Translations under genes and position numbers: made by a program
Assembly: GCA_947440575.1 (NCBI GenBank)
Contig: CANETF010000005.1
Coordinates: forward strand, 1-64,000
Direction of reading: 5' to 3'
DNA length: 64,000 nt
Origin: Verrucomicrobiaceae bacterium
GTDB lineage: Bacteria; Verrucomicrobiota; Verrucomicrobiia; Verrucomicrobiales; Verrucomicrobiaceae
Notes under the pieces: generated by a model
Told to the model about the DNA's origin: nothing
The model's input: only the letters and a program-made list of their open reading frames with translations
The model's database searches: none
Shown: positions 44,801 to 53,351 of the stretch, one piece after another
Numbering within the stretch: position 1 is the stretch's first letter
How the letters are laid out: every line of letters begins with the position of its first letter

Positions 44801-46666
44801 TCACAAGGCAACTACGACGTCGTCGTAACCAACCCAATCAACTCAACCACCAGCCGATCAGCCTCGCTCATCGTTGAAGACGCCCCTAAAATCACCATTC
44901 AACCCCAGCCAATCTTTGTCGGTGTCGGAGAAGACCTCATTCTTTCGGCTACCGCTTCGGGAGCGCCTACGCTCAGCTATAAATGGCAGCGAGGCACTAG
45001 GGATATCGTCGGTCAAACAACCTCAACGTTGACCATTCCAAACGCTCAAACAACGGATACTTCCTCTTATAGAGTCGTCGTTTCTAACGATGTTGGCAGC
45101 TCCACCAGTAAGTCAGCCGCAGTTAAAGTCCTGATTAAACCGGCGATCGTAACGGGACCCGCCTCTCTAACCGTTTTCGAAACAGGAACCGCCACCTTCA
45201 GGGTCATACTGAGCGGTTCCGGCCCATTCAAATACAAATGGTTCCTCGGGGCCACCCAAGTCTCTACTTCTTCTACCCTCACCCTGACCAACGTTCGCCT
45301 CGATCAAGCAGGCAACTACAAGGTCGAAGTGACATCTCCCGTTGGCGTTGTCACTAGCGACGACGCTGTCCTGACCGTCACCCCAGTGCCTAGCCCAGCC
45401 ATTACGGGCTTCAGTCCTACCCAAGGACCTCCGGGAACGAAGGTAGCCATTTTTGGTCCCGACCTCCGATTTGCTCGTTCAGTGACAGTGGCCAATCGCC
45501 CCATGAGCTTTGTTGTCGTCAACGACAACGAACTCCTAGCAACCGTTCCAGATCCTGCCGTTAGCGGAGTGATCAGGGTAACATCTCGCGGTTCTCAACC
45601 CAATCGAACCGCGACGAGCACCAACTCCTTCACAATCACTGAAGATCCTATCAATGACAATTTCGCAGATAGTATGAACGTTACTGGCACAGTTGTCAGT
45701 TCCCGTGTGAGAACAGACGACTACACGCGAGAACTACCTGATGAGCCCATCCATGTCGTTCCCGCCTCCAAATCCGCTTGGTGGCGCTGGGTGGCACCCA
45801 CCACAGGTTCGTACGAAATGACCGCTACAGTAACCAATGTCGATCCTATGTTGGCTGTCTACACAGGGAACTCGCTGGCTGGCCTTCGTCTCATCGCCAG
45901 CAATGATGACGCCATTCCATTTAACCTCAGTAGTTTGGTCACCATTTCTGCAATCAAAGGTACAGCCTACCGGATCGCCATTGATGATTACCGTAACACT
46001 GGAGGTTCCACCAAACTCGAAATTCGACAACGTTCTTCCAGAGCACCCCTTGCTTCAGTCAACTTTGAAGAGGATCAGGGTTTCAACGTTGGAGAATCCG
46101 TCGCATCGAAAGGACCTTGGCAGGGCGACACGAACACCACTCTCGTCGAGTCCAACGTGACAGGCCAATCTGCCCGCCTGGGACCAACCAACGAAACGGG
46201 GAACGTGACACTCCAAACTTGGCTCCCAATATCGGATGGCATGCCGGTCATCGACAAAACCGTCAAATCCGTATTCACCAGCGGCGTCAACCTCCCTTCG
46301 GATGCAACTTCATCCGATACGTTTGCGTGGACCGTTTGCAACAGTGCAGAAGCACCCCTTCTAGCACTTGTATTTCATGCGGCTACCGGCTCCATGCACG
46401 TCATCAATGCAAGCGGCCAAGTTTGGCCCCTCGAACAGACACTCGTCACTGGCGCACGGCCAAACTTCGAAATCACAACCGACTTGGTCCGTCAAACTTG
46501 GAGTTTGTCTTTTGAGGGTGTAACTCTCTTCGAAGGCAATCCTCTTGGAATAACTAACGAAACTCCAGACTTCCATGACCTTTCCGCGTCCTGGAGCCCT
46601 GCCCCCGAAGGTCCGTCGGCAAGCATGGTTTTAGACGATATTGACATCTCAATCGTCGAACCTTAG
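41804..46666 (+). CDS. Giant secreted metzincin-type metalloprotease with seven Ig-like domains
   Basis: This 1620-residue protein has a signal or anchor segment at about 12-32. A metalloprotease domain (about 245-460) carries the zinc motif HELGHTVGLSH (about 384-394, HExxHxxGxxH), giving a metzincin-like fold. A PPC-like segment follows (about 480-590). Seven tandem Ig-like domains (about 600-1195), each about 85 residues with YxW and GxYxVxVxN, come next. Then come an IPT/TIG domain (about 1200-1270), a second PPC-like region and a C-terminal beta-sandwich. Cysteines are nearly absent from the Ig domains. It is probably a cell-surface or secreted adhesive protease. Repeats are diverged, so recent slippage is unlikely. 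Confidence 0.9.
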   Translation: MNSNRFTSRTSIPVVAALLVIAGLACFLGSPNYPRSNRKTELPKEAQFNAPDISTQSKTSPSAISTNLTSPDTVLEKPTRPLFHLLSRLDKPVILDLASPASQTPTAARKVNSSSLIAPDTVHALSSIASGSVIQFPTPEGSWLQATVSLAKFNTKTGESQISGHLDGRYSSTFSVTQSGNSLSGLMLDRAKNRAFKIETAPDGRVLLQEKPLNSVVCASMPKDPFSRLQKRQSEPVAAVTVPVLDSLPGAAHVLYLDFDGETVTDPLWPSEVDGSETVVALPATLAGQPISVDQITAVWDAVAEDFRPFNISVTTIRRRYDDAAEGERMHCIVTPTNDVAPGAGGVAYLNSFSRAGQSGFSDNIPCWSFNNGSVRDMVMTISHELGHTVGLSHDGLSNSEGTQEYYGGHGTGATSWGALMGAPFGRPVTQWSKGDYTDSNEDEDDLAIISSLATNGFGYRDDDISNTTDAARPVSDLIFGVLNEPGVISSETDVDVHRFNSGAGPINVTVSPLTTEPNLDVILELLDSTGTVISTSNSTATLTASMSRTLTVGTYYLAIRRTGTGAPLNPSPTGYVPYGSLGGYRISGSFTPLPLIPTITLEPSSPPSAIVEGRPVSFSVQVISNSPVKYQWVKIVGGMPQNIRGATSSTYRIPAVNATHIADYKVIVSNKAGNVESQVVSLDVILKPRIVTNPASSVFAANSNSSLVSGISGTPPLTLQWFKNNQIIPGANSTSLDFTGVVWEDRGSYRLEVTNSVGKAVSKTAVVSVNSAPVFLSFPPIFAVANGGRATLSLPHVGSPRITYQWFKDNAVIPGATKSTLSLPGNPASLGVYKLQATNPFGVLTSNDVTVEVDDVLKITEHPLGLTGTAGGSHTFNVETTGSPPTNYDWQQNRRSIGAVSSKNLVRDPLTWFHNGNYRVVVSNRVSRVTSKEAALRISSAPVITVEPKDLKGATGGSITFAVTAVGTTRLSYQWRKGGEPIPKATGSKLTLSRLASTSQGNYDVVVTNPINSTTSRSASLIVEDAPKITIQPQPIFVGVGEDLILSATASGAPTLSYKWQRGTRDIVGQTTSTLTIPNAQTTDTSSYRVVVSNDVGSSTSKSAAVKVLIKPAIVTGPASLTVFETGTATFRVILSGSGPFKYKWFLGATQVSTSSTLTLTNVRLDQAGNYKVEVTSPVGVVTSDDAVLTVTPVPSPAITGFSPTQGPPGTKVAIFGPDLRFARSVTVANRPMSFVVVNDNELLATVPDPAVSGVIRVTSRGSQPNRTATSTNSFTITEDPINDNFADSMNVTGTVVSSRVRTDDYTRELPDEPIHVVPASKSAWWRWVAPTTGSYEMTATVTNVDPMLAVYTGNSLAGLRLIASNDDAIPFNLSSLVTISAIKGTAYRIAIDDYRNTGGSTKLEIRQRSSRAPLASVNFEEDQGFNVGESVASKGPWQGDTNTTLVESNVTGQSARLGPTNETGNVTLQTWLPISDGMPVIDKTVKSVFTSGVNLPSDATSSDTFAWTVCNSAEAPLLALVFHAATGSMHVINASGQVWPLEQTLVTGARPNFEITTDLVRQTWSLSFEGVTLFEGNPLGITNETPDFHDLSASWSPAPEGPSASMVLDDIDISIVEP

Positions 46667-47012
46667 TCCAGTTTTTCGGAGTTCATGCTGCCGGTGTGAT
46701 AGCGATGGTGTGTATAACGATACCGAACGGAGAGCCAACCTGTTTGAGCTTGCGCCGCGCAGTGGGAGGGGGTGAGCCGTCACGGCTCGTTCCAGGGCGC
46801 CACCAAAGACAGTAACATTAATCCCGGATTCCGAAGCTCGGGGTGATTGAGAGACGTAGAGGCTTGGTTGTTCAATGCCTCCCCGTCCGCCGCGGCCGCA
46901 TCTTTTTGGATGCCGCCCACAAGCAGCGCGAAGCATGGAGCAGGAAGTGCTCAAGCCTATCAGGTGCCTCCAACTTCGGATTCCGGGTCAATCCGGGCAC
47001 AAAGGAGGAACA
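46667..47012. other. Intergenic stretch with no supported gene
   Basis: This 346-bp interval lies between the protease gene and the IS630 remnant. Short open frames on both strands have no recognisable motifs. It contains the inverted-repeat element described at 46823-46987. No terminator with a T-run was seen. Confidence 0.5.
46823..46987. repeat. Possible MITE-like element with 16-bp imperfect terminal inverted repeats
   Basis: CCCGGATTCCGAAGCT (46823-46838) is matched in inverse orientation by AACTTCGGATTCCGGG (46972-46987), 14 of 16 positions. The 133 bp between them encode nothing recognisable. It lies just upstream of a decayed transposase, so it may be a non-autonomous element or a fragment. 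No target duplication was identified. Confidence 0.4.
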
Positions 47013-47660
47013 TCAATCGGCATACTTAGTTGAGCTTGAGTTGACGAAGGAGCGGACACGATCAGGCTGTTTCTGGCACAAGCACAGCCTTCCGATGATT
47101 TGCATTTTCAGGCTGCGTTCGTCCGTGGCTTCGGGGAGGTATCTCAGCGTGCTTTTGAGCGAGAGGTAGTCGTACGTCGGAATTATGTTCGGGACTGTAG
47201 CTGGGCAAATAATGCACGGCAATGGCCTCCTGATGTTCCTCCAGCCAAGCTTTTGTACCCGCAGGTTGTCGAGGATTCAGGATACACTTTGCGACCTTTC
47301 ATCGAGCGCACCAGCTGCTCTACAAACCGGATGAGCTGCGCGTCATCCAACGTTCCCTTGTAAAACTCCACCGAGTGCTCCCACGGTTGCTCACTGCGAT
47401 CATCATCGAGCTTCCGAAGCGTTTGGACATTTTTGCTTGATGACCGGCGTCTGCCCGCGTGGCACACGACTCATTGGAGTATTGGGCTGGTTGTTGACCC
47501 CGGTCTGGTCGCCCCAGTAATTCTCGGCTCCTTCCCCTTTGGCTGCTGCCGCGATCTGCGGATACTCATGCTCCGAACACACCTTCGCCTTTCTGGGGTT
47601 AGGTTGAGAGGCCTCCTTGAAGGGCTTTTGCGGTGTGAACCCCGATGCTTGAGATAGCAA
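47013..47660 (-). pseudogene. Decayed IS630-family transposase, N-terminus missing
   Basis: Read on the minus strand, the frames give the ordered pieces of an IS630 DDE transposase. LSQASGFTPQKPFKEA comes first (about 47660-47610), then YWGDQTGVNNQ and PRGQTPV (about 47530-47450). GTLDDAQLIRFVEQLVRSMK follows (about 47360-47300), then a frameshifted AttDDE end: SLKMQIIGRLCLCQKQPDRV and KYAD, stopping at 47013. Frameshifts break it into at least three frames, and the catalytic D-x-E after SMKGRKV is lost. The HTH N-terminus is absent; the remnant begins 17 bp from the hppA stop. It is an old inactive insertion. Confidence 0.82.
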
Positions 47661-47676
47661 AAAAACTTCGCAGACC

Positions 47677-49758
47677 TTATTTGAAGAAAACAGGAATCAT
47701 CAAAATCGCCAGGATGTTCACCACCTTAATCATCGGATTCACCGCAGGTCCCGCCGTGTCCTTGTAGGGATCACCAACTGTATCACCCGTCACCGCAGCC
47801 TGGTGAGCAAACGACCCCTTCCCTCCGTGGTTCCCCTCTTCAATATACTTCTTCGCATTGTCCCAAGCCCCCCCAGCTGACGTCATCGCGATACCCACAA
47901 ACAATCCCGTCACAATCGTCCCGATCAACAACCCACCCAGCGCTTCCTTACCCATGAAACCCGCCGCAATCACGAACACCAGCGGCAGCAATGCTGGAAC
48001 CACCATTTGACGCAGCGCTGCCTTCGTCACGATCCCCACGCACTCACCATAGTCAGGCACATCCTGCCCAGTTAAAATCCCAGGCTTAGCCAAAATCTGC
48101 CGCCTCACCTCGCGCACCACCGCCCCTGCCGCATTCCCGACCGCATCCATACTGAACGCCGTAAACAAATAGGGCAGCAAACCTCCAATAAACATCCCGA
48201 TGATGATGTGTGGATTGGTCAAATCAAACGCGAGATTCGGAATCTCACCTGTCAAGTGATGTAGGTGCGCCTTCAAGTCTTCCACATACGATCCAAACAA
48301 CACCATCGCCGCCAAACCCGCCGAAGCGATCGCGTAGCCCTTGGTCACCGCCTTCATTGTATTCCCCACCGCATCCAACTCATCCGTAATTCTCCGGACT
48401 TCCTCGGGCAATCCCGACATCACCGCAATCCCGCCAGCATTGTCCGTGATCGGCCCAAAGGCGTCCAATGAGATAATGATCCCTGACAGACTCAGCATCG
48501 ACACCACTGCGATCGCAATCCCATACAAACCAGCCCAATCATAGCAGCACCAAATCGACGCCGAAATGGCCAGCACTGGCAGAAGGGTCGCATGATGCCC
48601 AACACTGATCCCTGCAATGATGTTCGTTGCATGTCCCGTCTCCGAAGCCTTCGCTATCCGGCGCACCGGATGATGATGCGTCGACGTAAAATAGTTCGTG
48701 ATCCACACCACCAAGAACGTCAACACCAACCCCACCAACGCACAATAGAACAAACTATCACTCGTCACCAACCGCTCTCCCACCTTCAATCCTTGCGGGA
48801 AAAGTTCAGCCGTTGCCCACTTGAACAAAAGCGCCGAAATCACTCCCGAAACCGCCACTCCACCCACTAAGGCCTTGGTCGCCTCTTGCTTCACGAAATT
48901 CACAAACCCAATGCCGATCAACGATGAAATGATCGACAATCCACACAACACGAACGGAAACACCAAAGGACCATCCCCACCTCCGCTCGTCGTCAGGAAT
49001 CCCACGAGCACCGCGCCAATCAAACTAACCGCGTACGTCTCAAACACGTCCGCCGCCATACCCGCGCAATCACCCACGTTGTCGCCCACATTGTCGGCGA
49101 TCGTCGCCGGATTCCGCGGATCGTCCTCATTCAAATTCTGCTCGATCTTGCCCACCAAATCAGCGCCCACATCCGCGGCCTTCGTGTAAATCCCCCCGCC
49201 CAATCGGGCAAACACGCTCACCAGCGAACTCCCCAAGGCGAGACCAACCAGCGAATCAATCGCGATCTTGACCGCGTTCGGATTCCCCTCATTCAGCTTC
49301 AACGATATCAGATAGAACCCTGCCACCGACATCAATCCCAGCGCCACCACCAGCAACCCCGTAACCGCCCCTCCATTGAACGCAATTCGCAGCGCTGGAT
49401 GAGACCCCACCGATGCCGCCTGCGCCGTCCTCACGTTCGCCCGTACCGCAATAAACATCCCAATATAACCCGCCAGCAGCGAGCAAAGCGCCCCCACCAC
49501 AAACCCAGCCGCAGTCGCCCCGTTTCTCAACCACCACACCGCTGCGAACATTAAGGCCGCGATCGCCAGCACCGCTGTCATCTGTTTATTCAGATATGCA
49601 TTCGCTCCCTCTTGAACAGCTTTCGCAATCTCGTGCATCCTCTCGTTTCCGGCAGACGCTGCCAAAATTTGCCGAATCAACACAACGGCCACGACCAGCC
49701 CGACCACAGCCAGTCCGATGGACAAAACAATACCTTGAGACATCAATATCGAATTCAT
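47677..49758 (-). CDS. hppA: Membrane-bound proton-translocating pyrophosphatase
   Basis: This 693-residue protein has about 16 membrane segments and couples PPi hydrolysis to ion pumping. The catalytic [20 protein letters not shown] (about 195-215) and [22 protein letters not shown] are intact. [16 protein letters not shown] carries Lys and Thr at the positions that known work links to K+-independence, instead of Ala and Gly in K+-dependent enzymes. The prediction is therefore a K+-independent H+ pump. The end [18 protein letters not shown] is standard. It is divergent from the Gfo/Idh/MocA gene (249 bp between starts). The IS630 remnant abuts its 3' end. Confidence 0.96.
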   Translation of the reverse strand: MNSILMSQGIVLSIGLAVVGLVVAVVLIRQILAASAGNERMHEIAKAVQEGANAYLNKQMTAVLAIAALMFAAVWWLRNGATAAGFVVGALCSLLAGYIGMFIAVRANVRTAQAASVGSHPALRIAFNGGAVTGLLVVALGLMSVAGFYLISLKLNEGNPNAVKIAIDSLVGLALGSSLVSVFARLGGGIYTKAADVGADLVGKIEQNLNEDDPRNPATIADNVGDNVGDCAGMAADVFETYAVSLIGAVLVGFLTTSGGGDGPLVFPFVLCGLSIISSLIGIGFVNFVKQEATKALVGGVAVSGVISALLFKWATAELFPQGLKVGERLVTSDSLFYCALVGLVLTFLVVWITNYFTSTHHHPVRRIAKASETGHATNIIAGISVGHHATLLPVLAISASIWCCYDWAGLYGIAIAVVSMLSLSGIIISLDAFGPITDNAGGIAVMSGLPEEVRRITDELDAVGNTMKAVTKGYAIASAGLAAMVLFGSYVEDLKAHLHHLTGEIPNLAFDLTNPHIIIGMFIGGLLPYLFTAFSMDAVGNAAGAVVREVRRQILAKPGILTGQDVPDYGECVGIVTKAALRQMVVPALLPLVFVIAAGFMGKEALGGLLIGTIVTGLFVGIAMTSAGGAWDNAKKYIEEGNHGGKGSFAHQAAVTGDTVGDPYKDTAGPAVNPMIKVVNILAILMIPVFFK

Positions 49759-50007
49759 TAGAAGAGAGTCGGATGGCGGTTCGGGTTGAAAACCGCGCCC
49801 AAACTAGCCTGTAAGCTGGCAGAGCCACTTTCAACTGGCAACACCTTTTCTATTCTTTCGATCTTTCTCGATTTCGATCTCGACTCCAACACCTGTCTTG
49901 CCTACGCTTTTTTGTGCAATAACCGAATGCAATCTTCGTTCTTGTTCCCCGGCCATGCTCTCAAAGCATTTCGCCGACCAACCCAAACCCTACGAATCGA
50001 CAAATCC

Positions 50008-51465
50008 ATGGTAAGTTCCGCATTCTCACGTCGCCGCTTCATCGGCTCCTCCGCTAGCCTTGCCGCAGGCCTTTTCACAGCTCCAAATCTCCTCCTCAGG
50101 GGACAAAACGCCGCCGGCAAGCGTCTCAATATTGCCATCATCGGCGCCAATGGGAAAGGCCAGTCCGACACTCAAGCCATCACTCTGGGGCACAACGTGG
50201 TTGCCCTCGTTGATGTCGACCAAGACCGCCTCGATGAAGCTGCCAAAAAGCGTGAGAAACACCACCTGGACTCCGGCGAAAAAGCGCCTCCCGCTCCAAA
50301 GCTGTACAAGGACTTCCGCAAAATGTTCGACGAGATGGCCAAGGACATCGACGCCGTCATCGTCTCAACCCCCGACCACACTCACTACGCTGCAGCCATG
50401 CACGCCATCAAACATGGCAAGCACGTCTGCGTCCAGAAACCTCTCTGCAACTACATTTCCGAAGTTCGCAACCTCCACAAGGCCGCCACCGACGCCAAAA
50501 TCGTCACCCAAATGGGCAACCAGGGCCGCACCATGGAAGGCCAGCGCCTCGCTAAGGAATGGATCGAACAGGGTGCCATCGGTGACCTCCAGGAAATCCG
50601 TCTCTGGACCAACCGCCCCATCTGGCCGCAATATCCCTTCGAGAAAAAAGTCATGGACGCCCCAGCCAATCTCGACTGGGACCTCTGGCTCTCCACCGAA
50701 GCCTCCGAACCCTACTTCGAAATGGTCATGCCCGAAGGCGTCAAAGCTTGGAAGGGCAATAACAGCATTCACCCCTTCTCGTGGCGTGGCTGGTGGCAGT
50801 TCGGCTCCGGCGCCCTCGGCGACATGGGCTGCCACATCATGGACGCCACCTTCTCCATCCTTGGCCAACTCATCCCTGAGAAGATTGACGCCGTTAGCAG
50901 TCAAATCAGCGCCACCTGTGCTCCCCAGTGGAGTTCCCTCGTCTACCACATGCCAGCCGGGAAGCACAAGGCTCTGAAGGTCACCTGGAATGATGGCATG
51001 AAGGACGGCGCCCCCAATAAGCCCGAAATCTCCCCTCACATGACCAGCGACCTCGCCAAGAAGTCATTCGAAAAGGCCAGCAGCGGCATGATGTTCATCG
51101 GCACCGAAGGCACCGTCTTCGAAGGTGAAGCTTACTGCTCCAGCCCCGTCATCTACAATGAAGAGCGCTACACCCAGGTGCGCCTCGACATGAAGGCCGG
51201 CAAAATCAAACAAACCGAGCAACGCAGTGTCATGCCAAACAATCCCCAAGGCGAGTGGGCTCACCACATCGTCAACGGTGGCATGCCCAGCTCGAACTTC
51301 GACTACTCCTGCCCCCTCACCGAGTTCGTCCTCCTGGGCAACCTCGCCGTCCGCGCTCAACAAAGTGTCCAGTGGGACAAAGCTGCCATGAAGGTCACCA
51401 ATACCGAGGCCGCTAACCAATACATTGCCCGTCCCGCCTACCGCGACGGCTGGCTCCCAGTCTAA
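50008..51465 (+). CDS. Gfo/Idh/MocA-family oxidoreductase, Tat-exported
   Basis: This 485-residue protein starts at ATG 50008. An upstream open extension exists but is rejected because it would bury the Tat signal (SRRRFIGSSASLAAGLF). NAD(P)-binding IAIIGANGKGQSDT (about 40) and DAVIVSTPDHTHYAAAMHA are present. The catalytic lysine motif HVCVQKPL has the EKP variant QKP. Such exported oxidoreductases are frequent in Planctomycetota and Verrucomicrobiota and probably act on sugars or cyclitols. A strong terminator hairpin follows. The Gln in place of Glu in EKP is a common variant in this subfamily. Confidence 0.93.
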   Translation: MVSSAFSRRRFIGSSASLAAGLFTAPNLLLRGQNAAGKRLNIAIIGANGKGQSDTQAITLGHNVVALVDVDQDRLDEAAKKREKHHLDSGEKAPPAPKLYKDFRKMFDEMAKDIDAVIVSTPDHTHYAAAMHAIKHGKHVCVQKPLCNYISEVRNLHKAATDAKIVTQMGNQGRTMEGQRLAKEWIEQGAIGDLQEIRLWTNRPIWPQYPFEKKVMDAPANLDWDLWLSTEASEPYFEMVMPEGVKAWKGNNSIHPFSWRGWWQFGSGALGDMGCHIMDATFSILGQLIPEKIDAVSSQISATCAPQWSSLVYHMPAGKHKALKVTWNDGMKDGAPNKPEISPHMTSDLAKKSFEKASSGMMFIGTEGTVFEGEAYCSSPVIYNEERYTQVRLDMKAGKIKQTEQRSVMPNNPQGEWAHHIVNGGMPSSNFDYSCPLTEFVLLGNLAVRAQQSVQWDKAAMKVTNTEAANQYIARPAYRDGWLPV

Positions 51466-51487
51466 TCAACCTTTTCGGTTGTCACTC

Positions 51488-51519
51488 AGCCCCGCCCGGT
51501 TCGCCGGTCGGGGCTTTTT
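51488..51519 (+). terminator. Intrinsic terminator after the oxidoreductase
   Basis: AGCCCCG (51488-51494) pairs with CGGGGCT (51509-51515), and inner CCGG pairs with CCGG around a TTCG tetraloop. One C/T mismatch interrupts the stem. A TTTT run follows. It lies 23 bp after the stop codon and would also terminate the convergent HAD transcript in part. Confidence 0.88.
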
Positions 51520-51531
51520 CATGCCCTCCAC

Positions 51532-52161
51532 TCACCTCAAAGTCCGTGGCACAAACACCGCCTCCATCCCCGCCGCCCGCGCAGCCTGCATCCCCGATTC
51601 CCCATCCTCAAAAACCACACAGGCCTCCGGTGCCACACCCAAACGCTCCGCCGCCAATAAAAACATGTCCGGTGCTGGCTTCCCTCGCTTCACCAACTTC
51701 GGCGTGATGATCTCTTCAAACAAACGCTCTAAATCGTTCGCCACCAAGACCCCTCGCACTGTCTCCTCCTCACTCCCCGAGGCCACTGCAATCGGCATCC
51801 CTTCCAGGTGAGCCCGCCGCGCCAAATCTGCCACCGGCCCGATCTCTCCCACCTCTCGCATCCGCTTCTGAAACAACTCAAACTTATACTCCGCCACCCC
51901 ATCCGGATCCACCGCGCTCCGATACTGCTCATTCAACATCTTCACCACATCCTGCTCCCGCACCCCTGCCAGCGAGTAAAAAACCTCCTCCGTAAAGTCA
52001 AACGGCGCCCCGTGATGATTCAACGACTCCACCCACGCCACATAGTGGATCGGCATCGAGTCCACCAGCGTCCCGTCACAATCAAAAATGATCCCCTCAA
52101 ATGACCTCTCCGGCATCACAAACCGCTGGTCCACCCACTCTGTCAGATTCCAAGATCGCAT
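51532..52161 (-). CDS. HAD-superfamily phosphatase, beta-phosphoglucomutase-like
   Basis: This 209-residue haloacid dehalogenase-type enzyme has motif I IIFDCDGTLVDSMPIHY near residues 22-38, where the second Asp and the following cap fit beta-PGM/phosphatase members. Motif II is VASGS, motif III is KRGKPAPDMF and motif IV is VFEDGESG. The ATG at 52161 has GGGGAG six bases upstream, giving 15 residues before the domain. A later in-frame ATG at 52116 lacks such a site. The substrate is a phosphorylated sugar or similar, not resolvable by sequence. It is convergent with the oxidoreductase. Confidence 0.93.
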   Translation of the reverse strand: MRSWNLTEWVDQRFVMPERSFEGIIFDCDGTLVDSMPIHYVAWVESLNHHGAPFDFTEEVFYSLAGVREQDVVKMLNEQYRSAVDPDGVAEYKFELFQKRMREVGEIGPVADLARRAHLEGMPIAVASGSEEETVRGVLVANDLERLFEEIITPKLVKRGKPAPDMFLLAAERLGVAPEACVVFEDGESGMQAARAAGMEAVFVPRTLR

Positions 52162-52185
52162 CAAGTCTCCCCTGAACGCCAAAAC

Positions 52186-52737
52186 TTATTGTCCCGAACC
52201 CAATGCCGTCTCCGACTTGCTCCCATTGCCCGATCCTGCCGAAGCCTCCGCCAACGCCGCTTGGCCGCCTCCAGAACTCGGTCCCAACAACTTCCGGAAA
52301 ATCTTCTGCGGAAAGGACATCCCCTTCTCTTCTGTCTCCAACTGCGACATCGCCTGCGACTTCGCCATCTCCCACGCCGGAGCAAATCCGGGCGCATTGA
52401 TCATCATGTGCTTCTCCGCCCGCGCCAAAATCTCCAACTCCCGCTGAAGCTTGTTCTCCGGCTTCTCATTCAAACGCGCCACCTGCAGCCTCAAATGCTC
52501 GCTCTCTTGCGCCAACTTCGCCCGCTCCTTGTTCAACTCCTGAATGTTCCTCGAGTCCAATTCCAGCTTGTCACTCAAATGCCTCTGATACCGCTTGAAC
52601 TCGCGCTTCGTCTTCCAGTGCGAATACATCGCCATGATGAGAAACACCGCTCCGAGCGCGAAGCCCATCAAAAACGTGTTAAACGGGGTAAAAAAAGATT
52701 CCACTCCTGTCGGCATAGTCACCCAATCTACCGCCAT
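52186..52737 (-). CDS. Small membrane protein with coiled coil, unknown function
   Basis: This 183-residue protein starts at ATG 52737, preceded by GGAGG at short spacing. One membrane segment (about 17-38, FNTFLMGFALGAVFLIMAMY) is followed by a coiled coil (about 45-110, including LDSRNIQELNKERAKLAQE). A low-complexity Gly/Ser/Ala tail ends the protein. The cytoplasmic or periplasmic side of the coil cannot be told. I recognise no family. It sits 24 bp upstream of the HAD gene start and just downstream of the GtrA-family gene in the same direction, suggesting an operon. Confidence 0.75.
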   Translation of the reverse strand: MAVDWVTMPTGVESFFTPFNTFLMGFALGAVFLIMAMYSHWKTKREFKRYQRHLSDKLELDSRNIQELNKERAKLAQESEHLRLQVARLNEKPENKLQRELEILARAEKHMMINAPGFAPAWEMAKSQAMSQLETEEKGMSFPQKIFRKLLGPSSGGGQAALAEASAGSGNGSKSETALGSGQ

Positions 52738-52765
52738 TCCCTCCGCTGTCTCATGGAATTTTAAC

Positions 52766-53287
52766 TTACCCCTTAAACACAAAGAACTTCCGCGCCACGA
52801 AGTTGATCGCCGCCGCGAACACTGTGTTCGTGAAAATCGCAAAATTGGTCGGCACCCCAAACCGATGTACCAGCCAAGGACCAGCGACTTGGCTCAACGT
52901 AAAGCTGATTCCGTTAATCAACGTGAAATAGAAAAACTCCATCCACGGATGATGCCTCCCCCTCTTAAACACCAGCATCACATTCAAAAAATACGCGAAC
53001 ACATTCGTCGTCAAAAACGCGATGGTATTGTTAATCAAGAGGTTCTGCGCCCGCAGGTCGTCCGTCATCGTCACCCCGTCCACCACCATCCCCTCGTACG
53101 CAGGAATGATCGTCTTCGAAAGAATCACGATCTGAACCACAGCCACCACAGTCGCTAAGACCCCGCAAAACCCATAAACCGCCAACTGAACGATCCAAGG
53201 CATGTCCTGCCCCCGAATCCGCCGCCAGATGACAGCAGGGCTTTGTTTGAAGAAAAACGCAAAGAGCTCGGAGACCAGGGAAATCAT
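52766..53287 (-). CDS. GtrA-family membrane protein
   Basis: This 173-residue protein has four predicted membrane segments, the pattern of GtrA/DPMS-like proteins. The order is WIVQLAVYGFCGVLATVVAVV, NTIAFLTTNVFAYFLNVMLVF, YFTLINGISFTLSQVAG and a last segment ending NFVARKFFVFKG. That NF-x-x-RKFFVF end is diagnostic. GtrA proteins move lipid-linked sugars, for example undecaprenyl-phosphate glucose, across membranes for polymer modification. It is longer than the usual 120-140 residues because of an insertion after segment one and an N-terminal extension. ATG 53287 is chosen. Confidence 0.88.
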   Translation of the reverse strand: MISLVSELFAFFFKQSPAVIWRRIRGQDMPWIVQLAVYGFCGVLATVVAVVQIVILSKTIIPAYEGMVVDGVTMTDDLRAQNLLINNTIAFLTTNVFAYFLNVMLVFKRGRHHPWMEFFYFTLINGISFTLSQVAGPWLVHRFGVPTNFAIFTNTVFAAAINFVARKFFVFKG

Positions 53288-53351
53288 CGGGCGCCATCCT
53301 GCATCACCACCCCGGCTTTGCAAGAGACGCCCTGAAACAATTTTCCCCGCC

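Noticed and set aside
49786-50007. Upstream extension of the Gfo/Idh/MocA oxidoreductase
   Set aside because: It would put 74 residues before a clear Tat signal and has no homology features. ATG 50008 gives a standard twin-arginine signal.
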